Shown: positions 7,909 to 16,712, numbered from the stretch's first letter. The stretch: DNA of 16,712 nucleotides from Podochytrium sp. JEL0797 (GCA_027596195.1 JADGJG010000551.1:1-16712), one strand, 5' to 3'. The notes: a model not told the origin generated them from the letters alone. Translations and numbers: made by a program.

Positions 7909-10900
7909 TCAACAAAGACCGTCGTCAATGACAACTCCTTCAAGGCGTCTGGCTTCGCACTGTAGAAGGTAAAAAAGAATAAATTTTAAATTCGGGATTC
8001 CACAAAATGACCCCATGAACACTAAAACAACAACTCACAATCAAAAAATAGTCTGGCGCACACCCATCCTGATCCACCGGATTCAACGTCCAAAACGGCA
8101 TCTTTGCCTGCTTTCCCCCCACCACCAGCACAAACAAAGTCACAAACACAGCGAGCCCACTTCCCATATCAAACGCACTCGACATGACAAACGCGTACCG
8201 CGACCACCAACCCGGGGTGTACCGCTTCGCAAAAAAGTTAACCCCGACAGCGACAATCAAGGGCGTCACGAGGTCGCTGCGCGTGCTGCCAATGAGGCCG
8301 TAGAAGGTGGCGATCAAAGGGAAGTTGATGAGGTTGAAGTTGGCGCGTGGGAACAGGGCGTGCAGGAAGTAGGGGATGAGAGGGGCCACGAGACCAATGA
8401 GGAAGCCAAAGAGACAGGGGAAGTAAGTTGAGCCGGGGCCAAAGAACTTTTCTGTGCCAATGGTTCCCCCTGTTTTTGTTGTGTTAGTTAACGTGAGTGG
8501 GAGGGTGTTGTGGAAATAATATACTTACAAATGGCACCACTCGAAAGAAACAAAGTGTATCCATACGCTGTTCACCCGCGTTCAAATAAAGCAAATTAGT
8601 CTTGCGTTGCGCGAAAACCCCGATACCCCACACGAAACTCAAAACTCACCATTCCAACCCACAGGAGGATTGTTATTCATCACATCGACCCCAATCCACT
8701 GATACACCACCACCGCCACCAACACATTCACCACCGCACACACCACTGTCGCCACAACCTGCACCCCAAACATCACGCGCGGCGGAACCTTCACATAATG
8801 CCCCAACTTCAAATCCCCCAAGAAATTCAAAGCCTGATTCGTTCCCGTATAACACAGCGTCTTGAACGACATGAGCGCGTTGATGCGGCCGGGGAGGATG
8901 AATCCAAACAGGAGCTCGGCTTCCACATTCGTGAACACGCGTTGGCCCGATACGGCTTCAATGAGGCCGATGGGAATGATGGTGATGAGGGAGAGGGAAA
9001 AGGCGAGGAGGACCCCCCACCAGGGTAGGTCGAAGCCGCCCCAGGTGCAGGCGGAGAGGGCGAGCAGGAGGGATGTGTAAACGATGGTGAGGTACCATGT
9101 TTCTGGGACTTGATTGTATTGGTCCTAAAGAGGCGAAAAGAGTGTTACTAATATGCTCTGATGTCGCGTAAATGGTAAAATCGTTTACCATATGCTGACA
9201 GTGAATATCAGTGTCATCCAAATCCGCCACCGCATTTGAAACGCGATGCCAAATATCCCTTCCATACCACAACCCCGCATGCGTAATCGCGCTCGAAAAC
9301 ACCATCATAATCGCCATAATCTGCACCGCATAAAACGTTGTAATATAAATGGGCGCGTTGGCATCATATGCTTGCTGGTTCAGCGTCACAGACTGGTTGC
9401 CCTGGTTCACGAGGAGGAGCGGGGAGATGGCGAGTCCATTTTTGTTGAAGAGAGTCGCTGTGTTGAGGGCTTGGGACAGGGGGAATTGGCCTGTGCCGTT
9501 AGGACCTTGGAAGCGGTTGGAGCCGAGGATTTGGTCGGCGCCGAATGCATTGTTGAACCAGAGGATGGGAGTGATGATCCAGCAGAAGAGCCATACTGTG
9601 TTCATGTTGTTGGGGTGAGTGGGAGAGGTTGGGAGTGGGGGTCGCAATTGATTCACTCACGTCCGAAAATCTGGTTTAACGACGCCCACAATGGACTAAT
9701 AATCGGCGCCACCTGCCCAATAACAATCCAATCGAACGATAAACTAAGCATTCCAACTCCCTGTCTTGCAGATCCGAGCAGGTGCAGAGTCTGGCTATAT
9801 GGAATCGGCAAGTAGCACAGGACCGACACGGCTCCCAACATTGGAGCCGCGTAACTAGGAAGGAACTGGTAGACAAACATGCCGAGGCCGCAGAGCCAGA
9901 AAAAGGTGCCCTTGGACATGTGTTTCTTGTCGATGGAACTCGTGTCGTCGTTGGGGTCAGAGGATTTTTGCGAGTCGTCGGTTGGGTTGTGCTGTTTTTG
10001 GATTTTGGTTGCATTATTAGAAGCCGAATTGGAGGGTTGGGCGTGCGGGAGAAAGGGGGAACACGCACCATCGAATTCAACGTCACCACTGTCCCCAAGA
10101 CCCCAGGCCACAACATCGCCGTAGGACGAATCAAAAACCTACGTCCCAACCCGGCGATTCCGTACCCCAACAGCTGCGTGGCCAGCGTGAACACGATACA
10201 CCAGAACAAGCTGATATTTTGTCCCAGAATATACTTTTGTGTGATGACGTTGTACAGGGAGTACGAAGGGTCGCTACCGGTTCGAGCAAAAATGAAGATC
10301 AGGCAGTGTTCCTTGAATGTGAAGGGGCCTGTTTTGTTTTACGGTTTATTAGCTGCGAGGCTTTTTTCCCGAGAGGATAGCAGAGTGATCAAACCTGGAT
10401 TCAAAGTGAACCTCCAGCGGAAGTATGGCAACGTGTATGTGCGCATGGACGTTGTCCAATACATGAGGTTCCCCAACGGATACGCAACGAGCAACGTAAA
10501 GTAAGGGTTGATGAACTGCCCACCAAGCAAAAAAAAAACAGAAAATCAGCCAAAACAAGGGGGAAAACAACGAGAAAGGTGTAATACTCACAAATTGAGT
10601 CGACCGAAACGAAAACACCGTATTCACCACCGCCAACACGACCGCAAACAACCCCCCCAACACAATCACGCGGAACGTGAGCACAGGTTGCAACGGGTCA
10701 TCCGTTTTGGACACGATCGCATCCACAATGTCATAAGCGTCCGATTCTTGCTGGCCCAGAGAGACCTCCGTGTCGCCTGATTCCGAGCCGTCAAAGTACT
10801 CAGGCTCGATGCCGTTCGAGTGGCGGAACTTGCTCTCGTCGTATTCTCCTTCCTTCATGGAGCCGCTGGCTGTGATGCTGGTTGGAGACAGGATGCTGCG

Positions 10901-10991
10901 TTCTATATGCGTGGGGGCGGGGTGGAGTGTGAGATGGTGGAGGCGTCGTGATCCCGCTCTCAAGCACTGGCAACATACCCGACGATCCCAT
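7909..10991 (-). CDS. Oligopeptide transporter (OPT family), ten exons
   Basis: Exons on the minus strand: 10991-10979, 10902-10592, 10515-10395, 10328-10069, 9991-9661, 9595-9189, 9124-8650, 8567-8529, 8469-8039 and 7959-7909. All nine introns are GT-AG, 59-82 nt, and the phases join into about 812 aa, a normal OPT length. Family landmarks are DDPLQPVLTFR at the N-terminus, the NPG motif (147-149), PFTFKEH, WIITPIL, DIH before the central loop, LPGR, DLKLGHYVKVPPR (the KIPPR-type motif, 593-597) and SGAIWGTIG. These place it in the peptide-transport clade: a plasma-membrane, proton-coupled uptake carrier for small peptides (possibly glutathione) with about 12-16 helices. The 13-nt first exon is the least certain part; an in-frame ATG at 10858 would give a shorter start. 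It is convergent with array copy D. Confidence 0.9.
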
Positions 10992-11258
10992 TTCCCGTGT
11001 TTGTAGATTGATTTTTTGGTGCTAATTCCCTTTCGGCATGCATGCAATGATGGCGGAAGCAAAGTGTTCCCATTGAGCCCCGAACTGAGGTAAAAAAATT
11101 TGCCTGAAATTTTTTTCGGGGTCCTGTGGATGGCGAAAGAGATTTCCAACAAGAGATCTACATCGTGTATTCCGAAAGACATCGCACAGAAATCCGGCCC
11201 ATCCCCGAAAAGAACGCGCCCCATCATGGACATGACGTATCACCAGAAGCCATTACAA
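10992..11258. other. Divergent intergenic region between OPT and the zinc-finger ORF
   Basis: This should hold the OPT promoter on the minus strand. No TATA box or other motif stands out. A plus-strand frame open from 11100 leads into the zinc-finger ORF but has no recognisable content before the finger. Confidence 0.35.
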
Positions 11259-11414
11259 TGCAATTTATGCGATTTCGCATGCAAGAAACAAAGGGCTCTG
11301 AAGACTCACGAGCGGGTCCATATTGGCGAGAAGCCATTCCAATGGCTTGTTTCAGTACGTGATGCGGATGAGAATGGTGCTCCACGGAGGGGTGTTGAAG
11401 GGACGTGGATTTAA
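11100..11414 (+). CDS. Small ORF with one C2H2 zinc finger, possible relic
   Basis: A 104-aa ORF (a later ATG lies at 11226). Residues 54-74 (11259-11321) form one complete C2H2 finger: CNLC, 12 residues, H, three residues, H, followed by the inter-finger linker IGEKPF. The next residue pair is QW where a second finger would give Q/K-C, and no second finger follows in this frame, so the array appears cut. A GTACGT donor-like site lies just after, but no convincing downstream finger exon was found. The DFAC core is typical of short poly-finger proteins in fungi. It could be a truncated gene, a pseudogene, or exon 1 of a gene I cannot join. DNA binding by one finger alone would be weak. Confidence 0.4.
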   Translation: MPEIFFGVLWMAKEISNKRSTSCIPKDIAQKSGPSPKRTRPIMDMTYHQKPLQCNLCDFACKKQRALKTHERVHIGEKPFQWLVSVRDADENGAPRRGVEGTWI

Positions 11415-11675
11415 TGCAATCGTACATGCGAAAACGAACTCACTGTTTTCATGTTTGTCGAGTCCGAGGAATGTTGTGATGCGCAAAAGCCATGGCCAAA
11501 GCAAAGCTATGCGCGCGCAGCAAAACACGGGTTTGTCTTCCTTGGTTTATTCGTCTCGCGATTTTCAGACAATCCATGGATAAAGGAATAAAAATGTCAA
11601 AGCTTGTTTTGATCATTGTTTCTGCGCATCTGAAGCTTTGTCGTTTTCGGAAAACCAAAAAAAAAACTTTTGCAG
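11415..11675. other. Region upstream of the coiled-coil gene
   Basis: It ends in an A-rich tract and TTTTGCAG directly before the ATG at 11676. That is a good splice acceptor, so a 5' UTR intron or an upstream coding exon is possible. No upstream exon could be assigned with confidence. Confidence 0.35.
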
Positions 11676-13863
11676 ATGCTGCGGCCAAATTCCCCACCGG
11701 CCGAGACACAGACATCCACCACTTCCCTCGCACTCCACCACCTCCAAGCAGTCTCCACTGCCCGCACAGCAGCCCTACGATGGGCATGGCGGGAAGGCAA
11801 CACCAACCCCACAGCAGGGCCAAGCAGTTGAGTCCACAAAGCCCCAATCCCGCCTCCCCCCTCCCCAACCCTCCCTCACACTTCACCCCCCTCCGCAGCC
11901 ACAAACCTCGCCTCATCCTCCCTCCGCGCCATCCAAGACGCTTCCACGGCACGCGAGGAAGCTGGCACAGACGATCCCGGGTGCTTGGTGGGTTCGAAAC
12001 CCGCGCAGCAGCAGCACGAGGATCCGCTGGACGTATCGATGGATGAACTCGTGGCACGTACGCGGATGCAGGAGAAAGCGTTGGCAGAGCAAAGTGCATT
12101 GGTGCGACAGGAAATGGGGATGCGGCGGAAAGCCGAGGAAGAGGTAAAAAGCTTTGATCCATATGCACACATGAGGGGGGGTCGTCGTAAATCCCGATGA
12201 TTTGAAACCAATCGTTTCTCCTTTTTTATTATACACTTAGATGAATCGATTGCTTCAATACCAAGGCCCCAACAGTAACTCAGACCTCCTCGCTCAAATC
12301 GAATCACTCCAACAACAACTCGAATCCACAACTTCCCACTCAATCGCACGCATCCAAGACCTCACGACGCGGTTCCTCGCTTGCGAACGGGACCTCATCT
12401 CCGCCTCAGAACAAGTCGAGTCGACGGACGCCGAACTCAAAGACCTGCGGATCCAAGTGCGTGAAATGCAGCGACTCGAAGAGCGGTTGGCGGAAACGGA
12501 GGCCGAGGCGGATACGACGCAAGCATTGTTGGAGGCTGCGAGGGAGCGTGTGGAGGGGTTGGAAGTGGAGGTGGGGGAGTTGAGGGCGTTCAAGAACGAG
12601 TGGGACCACGCGCATGCGGATGCGCAGCGGAGTTTGAGTGTCGAGAGGGAGGTTTCGGAGAATTTGAAGGAGCGGTTCGTGGGGCAGGTGGTGGAACGGG
12701 ATGTGGCGATTTCAGCGTTGCAGCGGGAGGTGGAGGAAACGCGGGGACGGTGTGGAGTGTTGGAAGGGTTGTTGAAGGAGAGTGAGACGGCGTTTGAGCT
12801 CGCGCAGGTGGAGTTTATTGATAAACTCGATGCGAAGCAGAAGGAGTGTGCAGCGTTGGGGGGTGTGAAGGTGGTGTTGGAGCAGGAGTTGGAGAGCGTG
12901 CAGGCAGAGTTTTTGGCGCTTACGGCCAAGGAACCGTCTCCTGAGGAAGTGGCCGATTTGCAGCGCAGGTTGAACCATGTGACGCAGCAAAACAAGTCGC
13001 TTGTGGAGGAAATGGTTCAACGCGACACAACGATTCAGCAATTGACTGCCAAACTCGCTACGGCCGAGAAGCAAGGCACCACGATCCCTGCGAGTGTCGT
13101 CGCCGCTGCCTCGATTCCCAGACAACTCATGTCACCCCCCGCCCGCATGAGCAGCACCACAAGTTCCAGCCACAACACACGCAGCACTTCGTCCCCCATT
13201 GACTTTCCCCCTGAATCCACGCTCTCCATTGCATCATCGCACATGCTCTCGATCGAAACCACTCACGCGCGAAGCATGCCGGCTCCACCTCCCGGGCCGC
13301 CTCCACTTTCGTCGGCGCAAGCAGCAGCGGCAGCAGCACCAGCTTCGATTGCATCGTCGTCCAACACGTCCTTCTCTTCGTTCGCATCGACGCCAACAAC
13401 CCTTTCGGACCCCTCTGCATCGACTGCGACCTCGGACCTCCACACACACTACAAACACCAACTCGCGTCGTTAAAAAAACAACACTTTTCGAAAGAAATG
13501 GAATTCCTCGCGCAACTCGTTGCGACGCAGCAACAAGGCATCGCGACCATCACGTCCCTGCGCACCCAACTACAAGAGTCTGCAGCGGAGACGTCCGCGT
13601 TGCGGGATACGGTTGCGGAAATGGAGTCGCGGGAACGCGAGTGGCGAACCGGGTTGATGCGGTGGGAGGCGGAGTGTGAATTGTTGCGGGGGCGGTTGAG
13701 GGAGGTGAAGGAGAGGGTGGGGAGGGTGGTGGGAGGATTTGTTGGTGGGGTTGAGTGTGGTTTGTGTGGAGTGTTGAAGGGGCGGATTGCGGGGTTGGAA
13801 GGGGAGTTGGAGGAGGAGAGGGAGAGGGGGAGGAGGATGATTCAGGAGTTGGAGGATTTTTGA
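11676..13863 (+). CDS. Long coiled-coil protein with Ser/Pro/Ala-rich central region
   Basis: Exons 11676-11826, 11899-12143 and 12241-13863; GT-AG introns of 72 nt (GTTGAG donor, pyrimidine-rich acceptor) and 97 nt; about 672 aa. The first two exons share frame 0, and the first intron removes an in-frame TGA at 11829. Residues about 146-417 are heptad-like, rich in Glu, Leu, Gln and Arg. Then comes low complexity with PPPGPPP near 478 and an Ala run, and a second helical region from about 530. A CGLC pair lies near residue 637. No catalytic motif is seen. It resembles cytoskeletal, trafficking or scaffold coiled-coil proteins in general; no specific family is recognised. The true start could lie further upstream if TTTTGCAG at 11668-11675 is a used acceptor. 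Confidence 0.8.
13688..13734 (+). other. G-rich tract with G-quadruplex potential in the last exon
   Basis: Runs of three to five G recur at short spacing (GGGGG, GGG, GGG, GGGG, GGG, GGG) on the coding strand near the 3' end of the coiled-coil gene. This fits a quadruplex-forming pattern in DNA or mRNA. It encodes an Arg/Glu/Val/Gly-rich stretch, so it may simply reflect G-ending codons. Confidence 0.5.
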
Positions 13864-14008
13864 GGACTTTTTAGTTTAATATGACAAAAGCGATAACACG
13901 GTGCCCCGCGTTGCCCCCTTTCGAAGGCATGAGATTTTTTTGGTTTTTTCTCCCCCGAGACTGCCCCAAGAGACGGAGATCGCAGAAAATTTATCTTCCG
14001 CAAAAAAA

Positions 14009-14866
14009 ATGTCACAGCCAGGCGCAAACAACGATCTCGAGACACAGTTCCGTACTGCGGCGCTCGCCGTGACACAGCTGTACCAAACATCGCGGGCGAG
14101 CCGGGCAGCGGCGTTTGACGAGGGGTACGCCCTGTGTTTTGAAGAGGTTGTCGGTGCGCTGATGAGCGGGGCGGTGTCTGCCCAGTCGGCGCAGGCGGCG
14201 GGGACGGCGGGCAGCGCAGGGACTTCAGTCTCAGAAGGCAGCTCAGAGGGCGGCACGGGCAACGTGCTTCTCGACGGGCTGGTGTCTTTCTACTCGGCAA
14301 AGCAGGACGTGCTGGGCGCCTCGTCGGCAGAGGCGCTGGGCGGCCTTGTGGCGCTGCATCGCCAGCGCGAAGAGGCCAAGTGCGCCTCGAGTCTCTTCAC
14401 GTTCACGGCGAAGGACGACTCGACAAAGCGTCCGCCGCGCCGCCGCCAACAACAACAACAACAGCAACAACAACACTTTGCCATGGACCTCGGCGCTGTC
14501 TTCAGCGGCGTCGACTTCAACTTCAGCACGCTCGGCCTCGGCTTTCCCGCAGTGTCTGCACCGGCACCAGGCGACGCCCAGGAGAGGCCACACACGCCCT
14601 TGGCGCCCGCAACGCCCGCGCTGCCTGCGATCGCCGCCCCTTCAGACCCTCTACTCCTCCCTGCCATATCCGCGACACCTGCACCAACATTGCTGCCTGC
14701 TGACACACTCCGCGAGGGTTCTTTGAAACGCCGATGGCTCCATTCAGACACTACAACAGCAACACAAGATTGCGCGCTGCACGAGCTGGAGGATCCGGCA
14801 AACAATCTCATGATGGAGGAGAGCAACAAGCGGTGGAGGCAGATGGACAGCAGCATGAGTGATTGA
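14009..14866 (+). CDS. C16orf72/HAPSTR1-like protein with polyQ tract
   Basis: A single-exon 285-aa protein. The ATG at 14009 is preceded by an A-run; the same frame has an earlier ATG at 13901, only 38 nt after the previous gene's stop, which is less likely. Residues 14-50 (FRTAALAVTQLYQTS, then AAFDEGY) resemble the N-terminal helix of the C16orf72/HAPSTR1 (UPF0472) family, where a FQNAATAVTNLY-type segment precedes an F-x-x-G motif. The C-terminus has KRRW and NKRWRQM blocks reminiscent of the family's basic nuclear-signal tail. The middle is low complexity with a Q9 run at 147-155 and Pro/Ala-rich sequence. In animals the family regulates stress and TOR signalling with the HUWE1 ubiquitin ligase; that role here is inference. 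Assignment is tentative. Confidence 0.6.
   Translation: MSQPGANNDLETQFRTAALAVTQLYQTSRASRAAAFDEGYALCFEEVVGALMSGAVSAQSAQAAGTAGSAGTSVSEGSSEGGTGNVLLDGLVSFYSAKQDVLGASSAEALGGLVALHRQREEAKCASSLFTFTAKDDSTKRPPRRRQQQQQQQQQHFAMDLGAVFSGVDFNFSTLGLGFPAVSAPAPGDAQERPHTPLAPATPALPAIAAPSDPLLLPAISATPAPTLLPADTLREGSLKRRWLHSDTTTATQDCALHELEDPANNLMMEESNKRWRQMDSSMSD
14447..14473 (+). repeat. CAA/CAG microsatellite (polyQ)
   Basis: Nine consecutive Gln codons (five CAA, one CAG, three CAA) inside the HAPSTR1-like gene. A CAC follows. This kind of tract is prone to length changes. Confidence 0.9.
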
Positions 14867-14954
14867 GTGTGTGAAGTGTTTGTTGCTGGCCTTGGACGAA
14901 AGAGAGAGAGACATACCCTTTTTATTTGTTGACTTGCACGAAGAGAAGAAGAAA

Positions 14955-14960
14955 AATAAA
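14955..14960 (+). terminator. Poly(A) signal of the HAPSTR1-like gene
   Basis: AATAAA in an A-rich context, 89 nt after the stop at 14866. Confidence 0.55.
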
Positions 14961-15197
14961 CAAACGTATCGTTAATTGATAAGCGTGTATTTTATTTTTG
15001 ATCCAAGAGACTGCAATCATTCTGTCGCGCATGCACTGCACGCACACACGCACACACGTTATGCTTCACGTTGCATGGATGCCGTGCAGACGCCGTGACG
15101 CAAAACCGAGTCCTGGACCAAAAAGATAGTTCTGTTTGATGCCGCATTGTGACGGGAATGATCTCTGTTTTTTTCGGCATTTTTTTGTCGATTTCCC
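14961..15197. other. Spacer between the HAPSTR1-like gene and the tRNA
   Basis: It contains a short CA-rich stretch around 15038-15058 (CACGCACACACGCACACACG) and no credible gene. Confidence 0.5.
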
Positions 15198-15201
15198 AAA
15201 A
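15198..15201 (-). terminator. RNA polymerase III terminator of the tRNA
   Basis: TTTT on the minus strand directly after the discriminator base, the minimal Pol III stop signal. Confidence 0.6.
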
Positions 15202-15296
15202 TGCTCCAGGTGAGGGTTGAACTCACGACCTTCTGCGTGCATACAGGCGTGGGGCCAATATAAGACAGACACTCTAAACCACTGAGTTACAAGAGC
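15202..15296 (-). tRNA. tRNA-Ile(UAU) with a 21-nt intron
   Basis: Read on the minus strand, the cloverleaf is complete. The acceptor GCTCTTG pairs with CTGGAGC (one T-T mismatch and one T-G pair), followed by discriminator A. The D arm is ACTC with a 9-nt loop and GAGT. The anticodon stem is TCTGT with GCAGA. The anticodon loop reads CTTATA plus C, giving anticodon TAT. The T arm is GTGAG, loop TTCAACC, CTCAC. About 21 nt (starting TTGGCCCC) sit between positions 37 and 38, the standard place for nuclear tRNA introns, and tRNA-Ile(UAU) is known to carry an intron in other fungi. Mature length is 74 nt before CCA, which is not encoded. Confidence 0.92.
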
Positions 15297-15437
15297 TGGG
15301 GAAAAAAATTGTTTTCCAAAGTCTTGACCCTTCAAAGAAAATCCAATTACACACCCAATAGTGAATGGGATATGTGCATCGATGGCATACATTCCAAGCA
15401 TTAAATTAATGTACGAAGTGATACAGGCTCATCCAAA

Positions 15438-16700
15438 ATGGCAGATTCGTTTCGTCCCCAAAAGATGTCGGAAATGATCCACAGTCGCCACTCTGCGGCT
15501 GTACGCGCTGCAATGCTCGAGAGTTTGTCCTCGCTTCTCGACGGACTCGATCCATCCAAGACTGCCCTTCTCCTGAGCGGTAACACCCTCCCTTCCTTCC
15601 TTCGTTTTTCCCAAATCACCCGCACTGCCTAACTAACACCCCAACCCCACCCCCCAGGCGGCCTCGACACATCCATCCTCATCGACGCCCTACCTGCCAC
15701 AACCACTCCCTTCCGCTTCCACCACGCCATCACAGTCCACGTCGGCCCTGAACCAAACTCCCCGCACCTCGACTTACCCCACGCCCAAGCCGTCGCCGCG
15801 AACCACCCCAACCTCACACACCACATCCTCCGCATCCCAGACGCAAGCACAGTCGTCGAACCAGACTCGAAACCGCTCCAGCATTGCATTCGAACCCTCG
15901 AATCGTTTGACCCAATGGACCTCCGCGGCGGGATCGCAGCCTCCCAAGCCTTCGTGTACGCCAAGAACCTCGGCTTCACAACCATCGTGACGGGAGACGG
16001 GGCCGATGAGCTCTTTGCCGGGTACAATTTCCTCACGGGCCTCTCGAACGCGAAACTCAAGAAATGGATTCGTCGTCTCGTGGGACACTACTCCTTCTCC
16101 GCGATCCCATTAGGAAAATCGCTGGACATGGCCGTAATCCAACCGTTCCTCCACCCCTCCGTAATCGCCTCCGCGCTCCTCTGCGAAAAATCAGACCTCG
16201 TCGGGCCGGATCCAACCGTTGCAGGGTTAACCCACGGCAAACTGGTTCTCCGTGAAGCGTTCCCGGAAGCAGTCTCGAGATGGAGGACCAAAGTTCCTTT
16301 TGAGACGGGAGCCGGGTTGACGCCGTTGGGTAAGTATTTTGAGGATGCGACGGATGCGGAGGTGGTGAAGCGGGAGGTGGAGGCAGTGTATCGCGCGTAT
16401 GGAGTTGTGGTGAGGGATTTGGAACATTTGACTTACTTTCGCGTGTTTGAGGGGTTGTTTGTTGGGCAGAAGGTGACGGATTCGGGGGAGGTTGGGAAGG
16501 GGGTTGGGGAAGGTGCGGAGGAGCGGTTTGCTGTTGATAATGGGGTGGTGTGGAACACGAAGATTCCGCGTTTTGGGTCGGATCCTTGCATCAAGTGCGG
16601 GTGGCAGTTGGATCGCGCGGAGCAGTTCTTTTGCAAGACTTGTGGGGCTTGGCCGGCTAGACATGGGGGGGTTCCGCAGGATTCGGATACGGAGGAGTGA
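15438..16700 (+). CDS. Stand-alone asparagine-synthetase-type PP-loop protein with C-terminal zinc ribbon
   Basis: Exons 15438-15579 and 15658-16700; the 78-nt GT-AG intron has a CTAACTAAC branch site, and splicing restores the P-loop. The protein is 394 aa. SGGLDTS at 47-53 is the ATP-pyrophosphatase loop; TGDGADELFAGY at 159-170 matches the second conserved block of asparagine synthetase B; QPFLHP near 209, and GKLVLREAFP through WRTKVPFETGAG at 241-267, match its C-terminal elements. The N-terminal glutaminase domain (Cys2 nucleophile) is absent, so it should use free ammonia, another amine, or a partner. Cys 358/361 and 373/376 form a CxxC-x11-CxxC zinc ribbon not present in ordinary asparagine synthetase. 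The substrate is unknown: it could make an amide or adenylate something else. An acidic tail ends the protein. Confidence 0.85.
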
Positions 16701-16712
16701 TATTTTGTTTTA

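Noticed and set aside
9782..10504. 240-aa plus-strand ORF across the OPT gene (also 9246-9815)
   Set aside because: It is antisense to clear OPT exons and runs across their introns, with no recognisable motif.
11991..12001. GGTTCGAAACC, a perfect tRNA B-box-like sequence
   Set aside because: There is no A-box, cloverleaf or T-run terminator around it, and it lies in the coding exon encoding VGSKPA.
11638..12147. Pro/Ser-rich 169-aa ORF in frame 1 and a 184-aa ORF in frame 2 at the coiled-coil gene's 5' end
   Set aside because: Frame 0 gives a continuous helical protein once the 72-nt intron at 11827-11898 is removed; the other frames are shadows over a C-rich intron and exon.
11449..12168. 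239-aa minus-strand ORF
   Set aside because: It is antisense to the coiled-coil gene's first exons and its Arg/Gly-rich content reflects the C-rich opposite strand.
15038..15058. CA-rich stretch considered as a regulatory repeat
   Set aside because: It is a short, imperfect dinucleotide run with no partner elsewhere in the window.
1..16712. CRISPR array, insertion sequence or transposon ends
   Set aside because: No regularly spaced identical repeats, transposase or reverse-transcriptase motifs, or long terminal repeats were seen; the only large repeats are the paralogous genes themselves.

Overview
The window looks like nuclear DNA of a fungus. Its genes carry many short GT-AG introns (58-97 nt), several with recognisable CTAAC- or CTGAC-like branch sites. 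Downstream AATAAA signals are present, and a tRNA-Ile(UAU) has an intron at the canonical 37/38 position. A family combining a Cys-rich CBM19-like module with an RlpA/expansin-type double-psi beta-barrel (DPBB) domain fits a zoosporic fungus (Chytridiomycota). That taxonomic guess is inference, not something the sequence proves.

Layout. Positions 1-7578 hold a head-to-tail array of four paralogous plus-strand genes: A (3' end only, 1-300), B (1155-2615), C (4189-5547) and D (6187-7520). B, C and D each have three exons, with a 16-codon first exon and introns at the same places. Each encodes a short cytosolic tail, one signal-anchor helix, a six-cysteine module, an Ala/Pro/Thr/Ser linker and a C-terminal DPBB domain. 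The duplicated unit includes a proximal promoter (CACGTG, repeated GGTGGCT, TATAAA) and a conserved 3' UTR with AATAAA. Between B and C lie an unrelated three-helix membrane protein gene on the minus strand and a degenerate fragment resembling the array's membrane anchor.

Positions 7909-10991 (minus) hold a ten-exon oligopeptide transporter (OPT family) gene, reconstructed here exon by exon to about 812 aa. On the plus strand follow a single C2H2 zinc finger in a small, possibly decayed ORF (11100-11414), a three-exon coiled-coil protein of about 672 aa (11676-13863), and a single-exon polyQ-containing protein resembling the C16orf72/HAPSTR1 family (14009-14866). Next come a minus-strand tRNA-Ile(UAU) (15202-15296) and a two-exon protein with a stand-alone asparagine-synthetase-type PP-loop domain and a C-terminal zinc ribbon (15438-16700).

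How they work together. The four array genes probably make cell-surface proteins acting on chitin, glucan or plant wall material, kept similar by gene conversion and sharing promoter elements. The other genes look like unrelated neighbours: nutrient uptake (OPT), a structural or scaffold protein, a stress-regulator-like protein and an amide-forming or ATP-pyrophosphatase enzyme. The most interesting items are the membrane-anchored CBM-DPBB array and its conversion mosaic, the glutaminase-less asparagine synthetase with zinc ribbon, and an exon-scale switch from C-rich to G-rich coding strand.
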